Positions 52,257 through 62,377 of a DNA stretch of 64,000 bases are shown here, one piece after another. The notes under the pieces are model-generated. The model saw nothing but the letters and a program-made list of their open reading frames with translations. It was not told the DNA's origin and did no database searches. This stretch comes from JAJYIW01 sp963781665 (GTDB taxonomy: Bacteria; Chloroflexota; Anaerolineae; Anaerolineales; Anaerolineaceae), in assembly GCA_963781665.1 (NCBI GenBank), contig CAWAGA010000002.1:2852001-2916000 (forward strand), given 5' to 3'. The position numbers and the translations under genes are program-made. Each line of letters opens with the position of its first letter. Position 1 is the stretch's first letter.

Positions 52257-54800
52257 TATCGCTGCCATAGGATTTGAGGAGCCTCTAATGGAACCGTAAC
52301 CCCGTCGTACTGCGGTATGATTCGCGCGGTATAGTCCGCGGCAGGGCGTGTCGCGGGACCATGCATTTTATACAGGTAACCGCCTGTCTCGTTCGATTTC
52401 AGATCGCGTGTCATCTCCAGCCGTTCCGGCACGCCTCCGTTCAACCCATCCGCGTAAAGTTCTACCCGCACGCTGTTAGGATTAAGATTGCCGAAATAAA
52501 CTTCGACTTCAGATGTGAGTTTCCCTTCGTCATTCACAACCTTAACTTCGCCGAACCGCAGCATGGTCCAATTCTGATCCAGGTTTTTCTGCCAATCGAC
52601 CACTTGCTTGCCCCCTGCGCCTTTATTCGCAGCGCGCTCGCGATAGGCTCTCGCAGTCGGGATGTAATGTCCTTCGGTGTACTCGCGAACGGCGCGATTG
52701 GCAGAAAACTGAGGGGTTAAGCGCGCCATGCTTTCTCGCATACGCGCAACCCAGGCAGCAGGAATACCCTGCTCGTTGCGGGTATAGAATTCGGGGATTA
52801 CCTCATTTTCGAGTAGATCATAGAGCGCCGCGGCTTCGGCAGCATCCCAAGCCGGGTCATCGTCATGTTCCTGACCATCCCCCAAAGCCCAGCCCACATC
52901 AGGCGCGTAAGCTTCAGCCCACCAGCCATCTAACTCAGAAAGATTGATGCCGCCATTGACCAGCACTTTCATACCACTCGTCCCACAGGCCTCCCAGGGC
53001 CGGCGGGGCGTGTTGATCCAAACATCGACTCCCTGAACCAGGTGCTCGGTCAAAAGCATGTCGTAGTCGCTGAGGAAGATTACATGCGGGCGCACTTCAG
53101 GGCGCCGGATAAAATAGATCCATTTCTGAATCAAGTCCTGCCCTGCCTGGTCCGCCGGATGGGCTTTACCGGCAAGAATGAGCTGCACCGGACGTTGGGG
53201 ATTGGATAATAAACGGAGCAGCCTTTCAGGGTCGTGCAGCAGCAAGTTGGGTCTCTTATAGGTTGCAAAACGGCGGGCAAAACCAAGCGTCAGTGCAGTG
53301 GGATCAAACAGGTGCTTCGATTCATCAACCGCTTCGGCGGACAAGCCTGCGGCTGTCAATTGCAGAGATAATTTATCGCGGGCATATTCGACGAGAGACT
53401 TGCTGGCTGCGGTGCGAAATTGCCAGAGCCTGGCGTCGGAGATACGCCGAATGTCCTGTTCCAAAGATTTCTATTGTTCCCAGCCAGCGGTCTTTTCCAC
53501 AAGCCTCCATCCAAAGATCATCGGCGGGGGCTGAGTCCCAACTCGGAACATGAACCCCATTGGTTACATATCCAACCGGAACTTCGTCTTGCGGCCAGCG
53601 CGGAAAGAGAGGTGCAAAGAGCTGACGGGATACCTCTCCATGCAGGCTACTTACCCCGTTGACTTGCCCACTTCCGTGGATCGCCAGATAAGCCATGTTG
53701 AAACTTTCTGACGGATCGTCCGGGTTCCGCCGGCCCAAGGCCAGCAAATCATGCAGGGGGATACCGAGTTTCTGCTCGGCATATCCGCCCAGGTATTGCT
53801 GGATAAGATCAGGACTGAAACGGTCAAAACCAGCGGCGACTGCCGTGTGAGTGGTGAAGAGGTTTCCCGCTCGCGTTACTGCCAAAGCCACATCGAAAGG
53901 TTGTCCTGTTTCTTTAATAAAGTCCAAGGCGCGTTCCAGCACAGCAAAAGCAGCATGACCTTCATTCAGGTGACAGACCTCCGGTTGGATGTCGAGAGCG
54001 CGCAGCAGCCGCCATCCGCCGATCCCGAGGAGCAGTTCTTGCTTAAGGCGCAGTTCCGGCCCGCCACCGTAGAGTTCGTTGGTAATCCCACGGTGAGCAG
54101 GATAATTTGCGGCGTCATTGCTGTCAAGCAAGTAAAGTTTTATTCTGCCAACCTGGACCTGCCAGGCGCGCAGCCAGACCGAGTAGCCGGGTAAGGCGAT
54201 CTCCAATCGCAGCCACTCCCCGTTCGGAAGGCGCAGAGGGGTGACCGGTAGTTGTCCGGGATCGTTATACGGATAAAGAGCTTGCTGCGCGCCATTCTTG
54301 TCGATCAGCTGGCGAAAATAACCCTGCTGGTAGAGCAGTCCTACACCGATCACTGGCACGCCCAGGTCGCTGGCGGATTTGAGCTGATCACCGGCCACAT
54401 TGCCAAGCCCACCCGAATAAATGGGGAGAGCTTCGCTCAGCATGTATTCCATACTGAAATAAGCAACGTTGGTCAGGGGAGACTGTGAATGATTCTGCTG
54501 AAACCAGGCGGGCGTCTGTGCTGCTTGCCGCCTGGCCTTGACAAGATCATCGATGCGCGTAAGGAAATTAGGATCGGCGCACATACTTTCGATCTGGTCC
54601 CGCGAAACCGTCTGTAACACAACCCAGGGGTTGTGGGTAAGTTCCCATAGTGCAGGATCGAGCTGCTGCCACACTTCGTCAGCGCCATGGTTCCACGACC
54701 AGCGTAAATCCAGGGCCAGCTCGGCCAGGGAATCGAATCCCTCTACTTCCATCGGGAGAAGGTTGTAGATCGGGTGGCTGACACGATTTTTTTTGCTCAT
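52256..54800 (-). pseudogene. glgP: alpha-glucan phosphorylase (GT35), single frameshift
   Basis: Releases glucose 1-phosphate from glucan ends. ATG 54800 follows AAAGGAG. The first frame has the N-terminal domain of the short bacterial type (LALDLRWSWNHGADEVWQQL) and VAYFSMEYMLSEALPIYSGG; the second has ARRFATYKRPNLLL and the PLP-binding EACGTSGMKVLVNGG. The frames break at AAA/TTT 53468-53470; removing one base gives TIESLEQDIRRISDARLW, a normal join. With the repair the product is about 850 aa and complete, so a homopolymer sequencing error is the simplest reading. It lies between pgm and glgX. Confidence 0.88.
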
Positions 54801-54837
54801 AAAATCTCCTTTGATATTGGCTTGCAAGAAACCCCTG

Positions 54838-56490
54838 CTACTGCTCGGAACCTGCCAAAGAATTGCTGACGATGCTTTGGGCTTCCTCCAGGATGCGGTG
54901 TAAATGATCCATTCCATGGAAGCTCTCCGCATAGATCTTGTAGATGTCTTCGGTCCCTGACGGACGGGCGGCGAACCATCCACTCTCCGCCACCACCTTC
55001 AGCCCTCCAATAGGAGCGTTATTACCCGGGGCGTGGGTGAGGACAGCCTGGATTTTTTCGCCTGCCAAGTCTTTGATTTTGACCTGTTCCGGTGATAGCT
55101 TCTCCAGAAGCGCTTTTTGTTCTGGCGTAGCGGCAGCCTCAACCCGTTCATAAACGGGCTCACCAAACTCGCGTGTCAGGTCAGAATAGATCTCGCCAGG
55201 GTTGCGGCCCATCCGGGCCGTGATCTCTGCCGCAAGTAAGGCCAGGATCATTCCATCTTTGTCCGTGGTCCATACACTGCCATTCAGGCCGGCGAAAGAC
55301 GCGCCAGCGCTCTCTTCACCGCCGAAGCCAAGTGAGCCATCGAGCAGGCCATCCACAAACCACTTAAAGCCCACGGGCACCTCATAGAGCTTACGGTCTA
55401 GCTTCGTGGTGACACGATCAATCATCTGGCTGCTAACCAGAGTTTTGCCTACCGCGGCTGCCTTGTTCCATTTTGGTCTGTGTTGGAAAAGGTAGTAGAT
55501 TGCCACCGAAAGATAGTGATTGGGTGGAAGCAATCCTGCGTTTCGAGTGACAATCCCATGACGGTCATGATCGGTGTCACAGGCGAAGGCGATATCGAAA
55601 CGATCCTCCAGCTTAATTAAACTCTCCATGGCATATGGTGAAGATGGATCCATGCGAATCTGACCGTCCCAATCGACCGTCATGAAACGAAAGGTGGGAT
55701 CAACGACTTTGTTGACGACCGTAAGGTTCAACCCGTAGCGCTCGGCGATCGGCTCCCAAAAGTGGACCCCAGCACCGCCGAGGGGGTCGACCCCCAGGTT
55801 GATCTTCGCATCGCGAATGATATCCATGTCGACTACATGTGCCAATTTACCTATGTAAGTATGGAGATAATCGTAGCGGTGCGTCGTTGCAGCGCTCAAG
55901 GCTTGCTGTAAAGTGATTCTCTTCACACCCTTCAAGTCGTTCTCCAGGAACCTGTTTGCCGTAGCCTCGATCCAGCCGGTGATGATGCCTTCTGCAGGAC
56001 CGCCGTTTGGCGGGTTATACTTGAAACCGCCATCATGCGGTGGATTGTGGGAAGGCGTGATCACAATTCCATCAGCGAGACCGGTCTTGCGTCCGTGGTT
56101 GTACGTGAGAATCGCGAGAGAAACCGCAGGTGTGGGAGTGTATTCGTCGTTCTCGGCAATCATGACTTCCACGTCGTTCGCTGCGAGCACTTCAAGGGCG
56201 CTGGCATTGGCAGGCACGGAAAGTGCGTGCGTGTCGAAGCCCAGAAACAGCGGTCCATTGATGCCTTGCTGTTTGCGAAATCGGCAAATGGCCTGAGTAA
56301 TGGCAAGGACGTGCCATTCGTTGAAGGTCTTGTCGAAAGCCGAACCACGATGCCCTGAGGTTCCAAAGGAAACCCGCTGCGCCGGTATGGCCGGATCGGG
56401 TATCTCTGTATAAAAAGCGCTGACAAGCTCTGGCAAATTGACCAGAATATCAGGAGGGGCTGGTTTACCAGCGAGAGGACTTATATCCAT
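54838..56490 (-). CDS. pgm: phosphoglucomutase (alpha-D-glucose type)
   Basis: Converts glucose 1-phosphate to glucose 6-phosphate, 550 aa, close to the E. coli Pgm length. Signatures: GTSGHRGSAFDKTFNEWH, phosphoserine S147 in TPSHNPPHDGGF, the metal loop DTDHDRHGIV, sugar-binding GGEESAGASF, and ARPSGTEDIYKIYAESF. The gene is intact. It starts the unit pgm-glgP-glgX and links glycogen phosphorolysis to the Pgi domain of tal-pgi. Confidence 0.94.
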   Translation of the reverse strand: MDISPLAGKPAPPDILVNLPELVSAFYTEIPDPAIPAQRVSFGTSGHRGSAFDKTFNEWHVLAITQAICRFRKQQGINGPLFLGFDTHALSVPANASALEVLAANDVEVMIAENDEYTPTPAVSLAILTYNHGRKTGLADGIVITPSHNPPHDGGFKYNPPNGGPAEGIITGWIEATANRFLENDLKGVKRITLQQALSAATTHRYDYLHTYIGKLAHVVDMDIIRDAKINLGVDPLGGAGVHFWEPIAERYGLNLTVVNKVVDPTFRFMTVDWDGQIRMDPSSPYAMESLIKLEDRFDIAFACDTDHDRHGIVTRNAGLLPPNHYLSVAIYYLFQHRPKWNKAAAVGKTLVSSQMIDRVTTKLDRKLYEVPVGFKWFVDGLLDGSLGFGGEESAGASFAGLNGSVWTTDKDGMILALLAAEITARMGRNPGEIYSDLTREFGEPVYERVEAAATPEQKALLEKLSPEQVKIKDLAGEKIQAVLTHAPGNNAPIGGLKVVAESGWFAARPSGTEDIYKIYAESFHGMDHLHRILEEAQSIVSNSLAGSEQ

Positions 56491-56644
56491 AATTTACTTC
56501 TTCGCTGGCAAATTGCCATGCTTAAAAGATAGCTTCTTGTGATTTTGTGTAAATTTGTCAATTTTCATGTAATTCTCCTGATCAGCATCCGTTCCGAGAT
56601 CACCGCAAACGTTGGGGGATCATTCTCCCATGATGGGTGACCAC

Positions 56645-57634
56645 CTACAAAGTTTTATTGCACAGAAGTTGGGCGTTGAAGGCGACGACAACCGTACTGA
56701 TCGCCATCAGGATCGCTCCAACCGCAGGGGAAAGTAGGATACCGACCGGAGCCAGTATACCCGCCGCCAGAGGCAAAGCTACAACGTTATAGCCTGCCGC
56801 CCAGACCAGGTTCTGGGTCATCTTGCGGTAGCTGGCCAGGCTGAGTGCAATAATTTTCACCACATCCAATGGGTTACTGCGTACCAGGATGATCCCCGCC
56901 GACTCGACTGCCACATCGGTGCCGCTGCCAATGGCAATCCCTACATCTGCGCGGGTCAACGCGGGGGCATCGTTCACGCCATCACCGACCATTGCCACGC
57001 GCTTTCCCTGTTTCTGCAGCTCGTTTACTTTTGCGTCCTTTTGTTCAGGCAGCACCTCAGCAAAGTAGGTGTCGATGCCCAATTCTTCGGCCACCGCTTT
57101 TGCCACAGCCTGGCTTTCTCCGGTCAGCATAGCCACCTGGCGCATTTTTTCCAGCGCCAGCCGGTTGCGGATCAGGATGCCGTTTGAAGCACCGATCGAG
57201 GTGGTGATGGCGACCACCAGCGGTATAGCCAGTCCCAGGGCATGCGGGCATGCGATTACCAACACGGTTGCCACGCGTTCGATGCCCCCAACGTTAAAGC
57301 CCGTGGAAATTATCACCGGTATAGAGAGAATTAGCGAAACCCAGAACTTGCGTCGAAACATCTGCTCATGGCCGGTATGATCCGCATGGGCAGTTCCGTG
57401 ACCGCCATGTTCGTCACTACCTGCGTGCTCCATATTCATTGCATGCCCACTGTGATCCGCGGTAGGTGTGCTTTCGGATTCCGGATGATGCAATGGGCCA
57501 TTTTCCGAGTCATCCAGGACAGGATCAGGATGGATGGGTGCGTGGTCATCCTTGGAATGATGATCCGCCGATGGATGGTTCTCTGCAGGTGGGTGAGCAT
57601 CTATGCCTTGAGGCTTTTGGTTTGCAGTCATCAT
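56645..57634 (-). pseudogene. CopB-like P1B ATPase with two internal deletions
   Basis: The N-terminus is His-rich (many H in the first 100 residues), and helix 6 has CPHALGLAIPL, the CPH motif of CopB (P1B-3) ATPases. The P-domain end MVGDGVNDAPALTRADVGIA is intact. After SIPVIISTGFNVGG the sequence jumps to helix 6, removing the actuator domain; after ALEKMRQV it jumps to AMLTGESQAV, removing the phosphorylation site DKTGT and the nucleotide-binding domain. Both joins are in frame, leaving 329 aa of an expected 650-700. It cannot transport by the P-type mechanism. GAAGGAA precedes ATG 57634. Confidence 0.85.
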
Positions 57635-57679
57635 ACTTATTCCTTCTAGAGCCTTCTCAGCCAACCTGAGTTCAAAATG

Positions 57680-57905
57680 TTAAGGCAGTGTTTTTAGAAA
57701 AGCGATCAAGTCAGCCAAATCGTTGTCAGATATATTCCTGCGCGGCATGTCTGAATTCAACTTGAGCGATAGTCTCCATTTCCCCACGCCGTACCGTTCG
57801 ATTGTGCTTGCCTAGAGGGAGATGCACAGCCTGAAAGGAATAATGCTAATGCAATAGCAAGTATTGTTGTGGCTCTCCCTGGCCATTTTTTTATGATTTC
57901 ATCCT
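57680..57905 (-). pseudogene. cytochrome c lipoprotein remnant lacking the haem site
   Basis: One frame has a lipoprotein signal (ILAIALALFLSGC). After a frame change the C-terminal part of a class I cytochrome c is readable (NSDMPRRNISDNDLADLIAF, stop at 57680). The CxxCH segment expected between them is missing. It follows the CopB remnant in the opposite sense of transcription order, upstream on the same strand. Confidence 0.5.
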
Positions 57906-57968
57906 CATTTTCTTGATATCGCCTTTTTTAGCGTTTTTGACTGTATTAAAGCGATTAATTGGGATGGT

Positions 57969-58268
57969 TTAGAAGTTGCGCTCTTGCGTGCGACGTTCGC
58001 GAACTTGCCGTTCCACTGCATCTAAAGCGCTATCCAATGTGGCTAGGAACTGCTCACCTTTTTCGGTTGCCGCGATATGATTTGAGCCCATATAGATGAC
58101 AATCGTTACTTCATTAATATATGATGTTTGGTGTCCATGGGCGGGCTGCTTGAAGTTTAACAACACCCCCTGAAATGTCGTTGTGACCTTCAGCTAATTT
58201 ACTTAGGCGGTCTACAGCCAGCGTGTAAAATTCGTTCTCACTTTTCTTTATCTCATCAATTTCATTAT
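57969..58268 (-). pseudogene. ribosome hibernation factor (HPF/RaiA-like) remnant
   Basis: The C-terminal half reads NEVTIVIYMGSNHIAATEKG then ATLDSALDAVERQVRERR, matching the strand-helix end of HPF/RaiA (H-A-x-x-E-G...A-I-D...L-E-R-Q-L). The part before it (RLSKLAEGHNDISGGVV) is in another frame, broken at a run of five G near 58160. The first about 25 residues are absent or beyond a stop. Similar proteins occur in stress islands of this kind. Confidence 0.5.
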
Positions 58269-58395
58269 TAAACTCTTATCGGAAAATTTGCCTTGTCCAT
58301 TTTTTTTCATCACCTTTGGTTTTTTCGAAAAATATTGGTATTTTATATCGCAATAAGTTTTTGGTTTCCCGTGTATACACTGATTGCCAAATCTA

Positions 58396-58509
58396 TTAAA
58401 TGAAATCAGAACACTCTGCGGGGAATATGCCCCCCCGGTTGGGTTGTGCCCAGCCAAATTCGATCTCCCGATCGCAGCTTGTGCAATTCACATAATATCG
58501 TTCATGGCT
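58396..58509 (-). pseudogene. remnant of the zinc-ribbon-like gene
   Basis: Reads VNCTSCDREIEFGWAQPN, nearly identical to the C-terminal part of the 33514-33987 protein, and ends at TAA 58396. The first 90 codons are deleted, but the initiator region (TTCATGGCTGTACT on the plus strand) is still recognisable immediately upstream. Confidence 0.7.
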
Positions 58510-58521
58510 GTACTACTCTAA

Positions 58522-59160
58522 TCAAGACCAGCGCCTATTCAACGGAAAGGTCGGCAGAGCCTCGACCTGCGCTTTATCGAGATTTAGGAAGACGGTATCC
58601 TCGCGAGGATCACCAATCGCTGAAAGCGGGATAATGATATCCTTCTTCCCCCACAGATGTCCTTCTCGCATCACCATATGGGTAATATGACCGTTATCCG
58701 GGTTGATCACGAATTCATCAATTTTACCGACAAAGCCGTCCGTAGCCTCAACGCGCGTTCCCCGCCGCATTGCCAATTCGCCCGGTGGAATCTGCAGATG
58801 CTCAACAGGCATCTTTACTGTCGTTTCAGGGGTGACGTAGGGTAAGTAGGCGTATGATCCTCCCCCGATCATTCCACCACTGAACGAATAAAACCTATCG
58901 GGCAGCCTTTCTTCAACAAAAGTTGTTTTAATGAATGGATCCATCTTCTCCAACTCTGCCTTGGTGCAGCTCAGTCGAATCGTATCGGATTTTGTTTCGG
59001 TCACAAAATCAACCGGCACAATGTACTCCGTTTCGGGGGATAAATCTTCTTTCACTACGAAATGGGTTACCTGGTCGATAACGGGGTTTATCAGCACAAC
59101 CACTGAGCGCCCACACACATCATCTGTACACTCAACTTGAGCATTTAAAGGAATTTCCAT
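58522..59160 (-). CDS. PRC-barrel domain protein, copy 2
   Basis: 212 aa from ATG 59160, preceded by GGAGG; the longer frame to 59292 is not needed. It has the same two-half layout as copies 1 and 3: GRSVVVLINPVIDQVTHFVV in the first half and DGFVGKIDEFVINPDNGHIT in the second, ending in PLNRRW. It is probably cytoplasmic. It lies upstream of the zinc-ribbon relic, the same order as at 33514-34774. The shared upstream element is partly conserved at 59252-59300. Confidence 0.86.
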   Translation of the reverse strand: MEIPLNAQVECTDDVCGRSVVVLINPVIDQVTHFVVKEDLSPETEYIVPVDFVTETKSDTIRLSCTKAELEKMDPFIKTTFVEERLPDRFYSFSGGMIGGGSYAYLPYVTPETTVKMPVEHLQIPPGELAMRRGTRVEATDGFVGKIDEFVINPDNGHITHMVMREGHLWGKKDIIIPLSAIGDPREDTVFLNLDKAQVEALPTFPLNRRWS

Positions 59161-59251
59161 TTTGACCTCCATACATAGATTTTTCGGCATTCGACATTGT
59201 TCCATCCTATTATAATAAAGATGTCTCTTGCTACTTAACATTCTATTTATA

Positions 59252-59300
59252 TGAACCTCTCTATGTCCCCTATAAAATCTATAAAATATCACGAACTATT
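59252..59300 (-). promoter_or_regulatory. shared upstream element, site 3 (PRC copy 2)
   Basis: Plus-strand reading: CTCTCTATGTCCCC, then TCTATAAAATATC. The oligo-A end of the other sites is changed. It lies 92-140 bp before the start codon. Confidence 0.45.
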
Positions 59301-59634
59301 TGAAAATGACCTGGGTGTAACATAGGCCGGAGAGAGAGGATTCCTTTTACCTATTAACCAAACGGTCCATTTAACTTTTACGATGCAAATCCTGAATATC
59401 CAAAAGTACCAGGATTCTTGGCTGGTTTTCTGCCTCTACTATATCGTTTATAAATTCTCCAGACTGTCAGGGTGAGGCTGATTTCCATTTTCCCTCTTCT
59501 TTACCTTTTCTAGATTATCATTCGCTTCATATTTAGCCTTGCGAATAGCATCTCGTGAATCCAACCGCTGCAGGTGATATCGCATCTACCTTGAATTCAC
59601 AAAGGCTGATTGCCAGACTGGCAATTACACCGGA
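59301..59634. other. intergenic region between PRC copy 2 and the baeRF gene
   Basis: No gene seen. A perfect inverted repeat ATTGCCAG-A-CTGGCAAT lies at 59609-59625, 10 bp after the baeRF stop, and may end that transcript, although no T run follows. Confidence 0.35.
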
Positions 59635-60801
59635 TTAATACCTGAATACAGCAGCGATATTGGTACCGCCGATCATTTTTTCCGGTTCCATGATGTAGAC
59701 TTTTCCGCCTTTCAAATAGGTCTGAACAGCTGCCAGATCCAGTAGGTGCTCATCGCCGGGCTCTAATTGATCATGGATTTTTATCTCATTGGTAATTGGA
59801 TGAAAAGTTCCCCATTGTTGCTCGCCAGCGGAGATAAATAACGTTTCAATCCGGCCTTGAATAGCAGCTGGGAGGATTTTTTCTAATGTGTCAGTGGCTC
59901 GTTTGCTTTTCTGACCCGCAAGTTGTTGGTAAGAGGCGACAGCTTCTTGTTGTGCCAGCTGGAAGTGAGGTCCGATAATCTCCCAAGCGCTTTTGTGCAA
60001 TTCCTCCGTGCTCAGCAAATCCGGGTTGCCCTTGATGACCATATCGACCATGTTTGGATAGGTGTTTGCCTCCTTATAGATTGGAAGCAAATATCCAACC
60101 CCTGCCAACACGAGCGGCACCCGGTCTCCTTGAAGAAATTCAGTTAAGCCGTCCTCGACGAGATGAAAGTAGCGTAGGAGGTCATTCTTAGCGCTTTCAT
60201 CGCTTCCACCGCCTTGCCCATGGAATGTCACCGATGCGCTGCCGGTTATTCCCCCCGCAATGCCAGAAGAGTGGATTTGTAGGTTCCTCTGATGATTATC
60301 TGATGAAATTGCTTCATCCATGCTATCAACTAGCAGCCCTATGTCAACTTCGCTGACGCCATAGCGGGTAGCGTTCAGCAACCTGATGTCGTTCTGACTC
60401 AATGCGAGGATATAGAACTGACCGTCGCCAGTAATCAGGGGCAGCAGAGGTTTAATGTAGAAATGGTCATCAACCATCACCAATTCTTCAAATTTCAATG
60501 GGAGACGATAAAAGTGAACGCTGTTAGCGGCGAGAAAAACAGCCAGACTGTCACTTTGATGCTGCCAGAAATATGAAGCCTGTAAGAGCTGGCTGGCTGG
60601 TTCGAGCATTTTTTGCACTTCGCGCGGTCCGTAGCCCTGGTCAGAAAAGATCTTCGCAGCTTCGCCGAGCAGGTTTTTCAGCCGAATCGGATCCTGCTGG
60701 GTCTCAACCCCGGTCCGATGAGTTGGCATATAGATAGAAACACACCATTGCTGTTCTTTACGCATTAATTGTTCTATTTCGGCTTTCGTTATAATATCCA
60801 T
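59635..60801 (-). CDS. bacterial release-factor-1-like protein (baeRF family)
   Basis: 388 aa. The start (MDIITKAEIEQLMRKEQQWC then SIYMPTHRTG), the middle LALSQNDIRLLNATRYGVSE and the C-terminal GGKVYIMEPEKMIGGTNIAA are those of bacterial homologues of archaeo-eukaryotic eRF1 domains 2-3. Those proteins are proposed to act on stalled ribosomes, but this is not proven. No GGQ-like loop is certain, though GHGQGGGSDESAK-like glycine-rich residues occur near 195. AGGAG precedes the start. It stands between PRC copy 2 and the chaperone pair, in a stress-related setting. Confidence 0.75.
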   Translation of the reverse strand: MDIITKAEIEQLMRKEQQWCVSIYMPTHRTGVETQQDPIRLKNLLGEAAKIFSDQGYGPREVQKMLEPASQLLQASYFWQHQSDSLAVFLAANSVHFYRLPLKFEELVMVDDHFYIKPLLPLITGDGQFYILALSQNDIRLLNATRYGVSEVDIGLLVDSMDEAISSDNHQRNLQIHSSGIAGGITGSASVTFHGQGGGSDESAKNDLLRYFHLVEDGLTEFLQGDRVPLVLAGVGYLLPIYKEANTYPNMVDMVIKGNPDLLSTEELHKSAWEIIGPHFQLAQQEAVASYQQLAGQKSKRATDTLEKILPAAIQGRIETLFISAGEQQWGTFHPITNEIKIHDQLEPGDEHLLDLAAVQTYLKGGKVYIMEPEKMIGGTNIAAVFRY

Positions 60802-60918
60802 TTTTTCGCTCCTGGTAAAAATTTTCTAAATGCGATACTTGCCTTCAGCTATAGCTTGCTGATCGGTATAACTGGGTTGACTATTACATATTTCCTTAAT
60901 AAATTTCACAGGTAATTG

Positions 60919-61197
60919 TCATTCCTGAATTTCCAGTTCGATCCAAGTTGCCTCGAAATAGACATCCCGGTATCGAGCCAGCCTCAATTGTTGATTGACA
61001 TGCAGGGCGGTTAATTCGACTTCTAACCGGTGAATATAAGCTTGTAGTTCAATCACCTGGCTGCGGAGGTGCAGGATCGTTTCAGCAGCAGCCTCGTCCA
61101 CACCCAAATCATTCTGCAAACGGCGCTGGCTGCGCTTTTCATAACCTTCGTAAGGAATGTACCAATACTGTCCTTGAGATGTATTTTCGGGAGTCAT
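60919..61197 (-). CDS. cbpM: chaperone modulator CbpM-like protein
   Basis: 92 aa. A short N-terminal part is followed by a MerR-like helical and coiled-coil region (GVDEAAAETILHLRSQVIEL, IHRLEVELTAL), the layout of CbpM, which binds the J-domain of CbpA and inhibits it. Its ATG overlaps the frameshift-corrected stop of the dnaJ/cbpA gene (ATGA), the normal cbpA-cbpM coupling. This overlap also argues that the upstream frame is meant to be read through. Confidence 0.72.
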   Translation of the reverse strand: MTPENTSQGQYWYIPYEGYEKRSQRRLQNDLGVDEAAAETILHLRSQVIELQAYIHRLEVELTALHVNQQLRLARYRDVYFEATWIELEIQE

Positions 61198-62176
61198 GCT
61201 TTTACCTCATTCGGGCCGGGCTGAGAATGGATTTGCCGTGAAGCGGCCAACTCACGGATACTGTTGACCTCCTGGTCGGTCAACGGGTCAGGCAGCACCA
61301 GCCTAACCAAAGCAAACAGATCGCCAAATGTTTGAGGATTTCCCTGGTGGGGCATACCCTTGCCGCGCAGGCGAAAACTCCGTCCGGCGTTTGTCCGCGG
61401 GGAATCTTTAGCAGCAGCGGCCGCCCCAGGGTGGGGATGCGGATTTGACCACCGGAAACAGCGGTGAAGATATCGACCGGAGCGTCAATGTGTAAGTCAT
61501 CCCCTTCGCGCTCGAAGGTTTCATTGGGTAAGATGTGAACAATCAAATACAGATCCCCAGCCGGCCCACTGTTGTAGCCAGGTTCTCCCAAACCTGCCAG
61601 TCGAACTCGAGATCCGGTATGGATTCCTGGCGGAATGCTGGCCTGGATGCGGGTCCCATCAATATCTAAAAGGCGATCTGCACCATGAAAGGCCTCTTCC
61701 AGGGTCATATCGACTTCATATTCAACATCACGCCCGCGTCGCGGGCGGACTGGAGTACCTCGGCTCCTGCTTCTATCGCTCCCGCGCGCCTGTCCAAAGA
61801 TGTTGGTGAAAAAGTCGGAATACGGCGAAGTGCTTCCGAAAAGGTCTTCCAGGTCTTCAGTAGTGGCATATTGGACTCGAGCCCCCTTGCCAGGTTGGGC
61901 TGACCAGTTTTGCCAGTCAAAATCCTGCTGGCGACCACCCGACTGCTGATATTGCAGGTATTGAGCTCGCAGCTCATCATACTTTTTTCGCTTTTCAGCA
62001 TCCGATAGAACCTGGTAAGCTTCATTTATCGTCTTGAATTTTTCTTCGGCCTCTTTATTTCCCGGGTTTACATCAGGGTGAAACTTGCGGGCCAACTGGC
62101 GATAGGTTTGCTTGATAACCTTCTTATCGGCGTCCTGCGGTACGCCTAATATTTCATAATAATCCTTATAATCCAT
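61194..62176 (-). pseudogene. cbpA: CbpA/DnaJ-type co-chaperone, one-base frameshift
   Basis: The J-domain has HPD in ARKFHPDVNPG (residues about 5-70). A Gln/Gly-rich linker and two C-terminal beta domains follow (EVDMTLEEAFHGADRLLDID, DGTRIQASIPPGIHTGSRV). No zinc-finger repeats, so it is of the CbpA type that works with DnaK. The frame is lost after QTPDGVF at four T (61374-61377 on the plus strand). Adding one base gives RLRGKGMPHQGNPQTFGDLF and then runs to TGA 61194-61196 inside the cbpM start. The intact frame would be about 327 aa; a sequencing indel is likely. Confidence 0.85.
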
Positions 62177-62377
62177 AGAACACCCGTCTGCTTATTCGGC
62201 TTGTTGATTGTTTTCTACAAATTTTTTTGGTGATGGCTATCAACCACATGTTCTTCGCCATTTCCTCTTCTTCCAAGCGTCCTGATTTATTGGTTTTGGT
62301 CAGATTTCCCCACTAATGAATTCAGAACAATCTCTCAAAATCTGGCCTGGACAGGAGGATTCGAACATGAATGGTGT

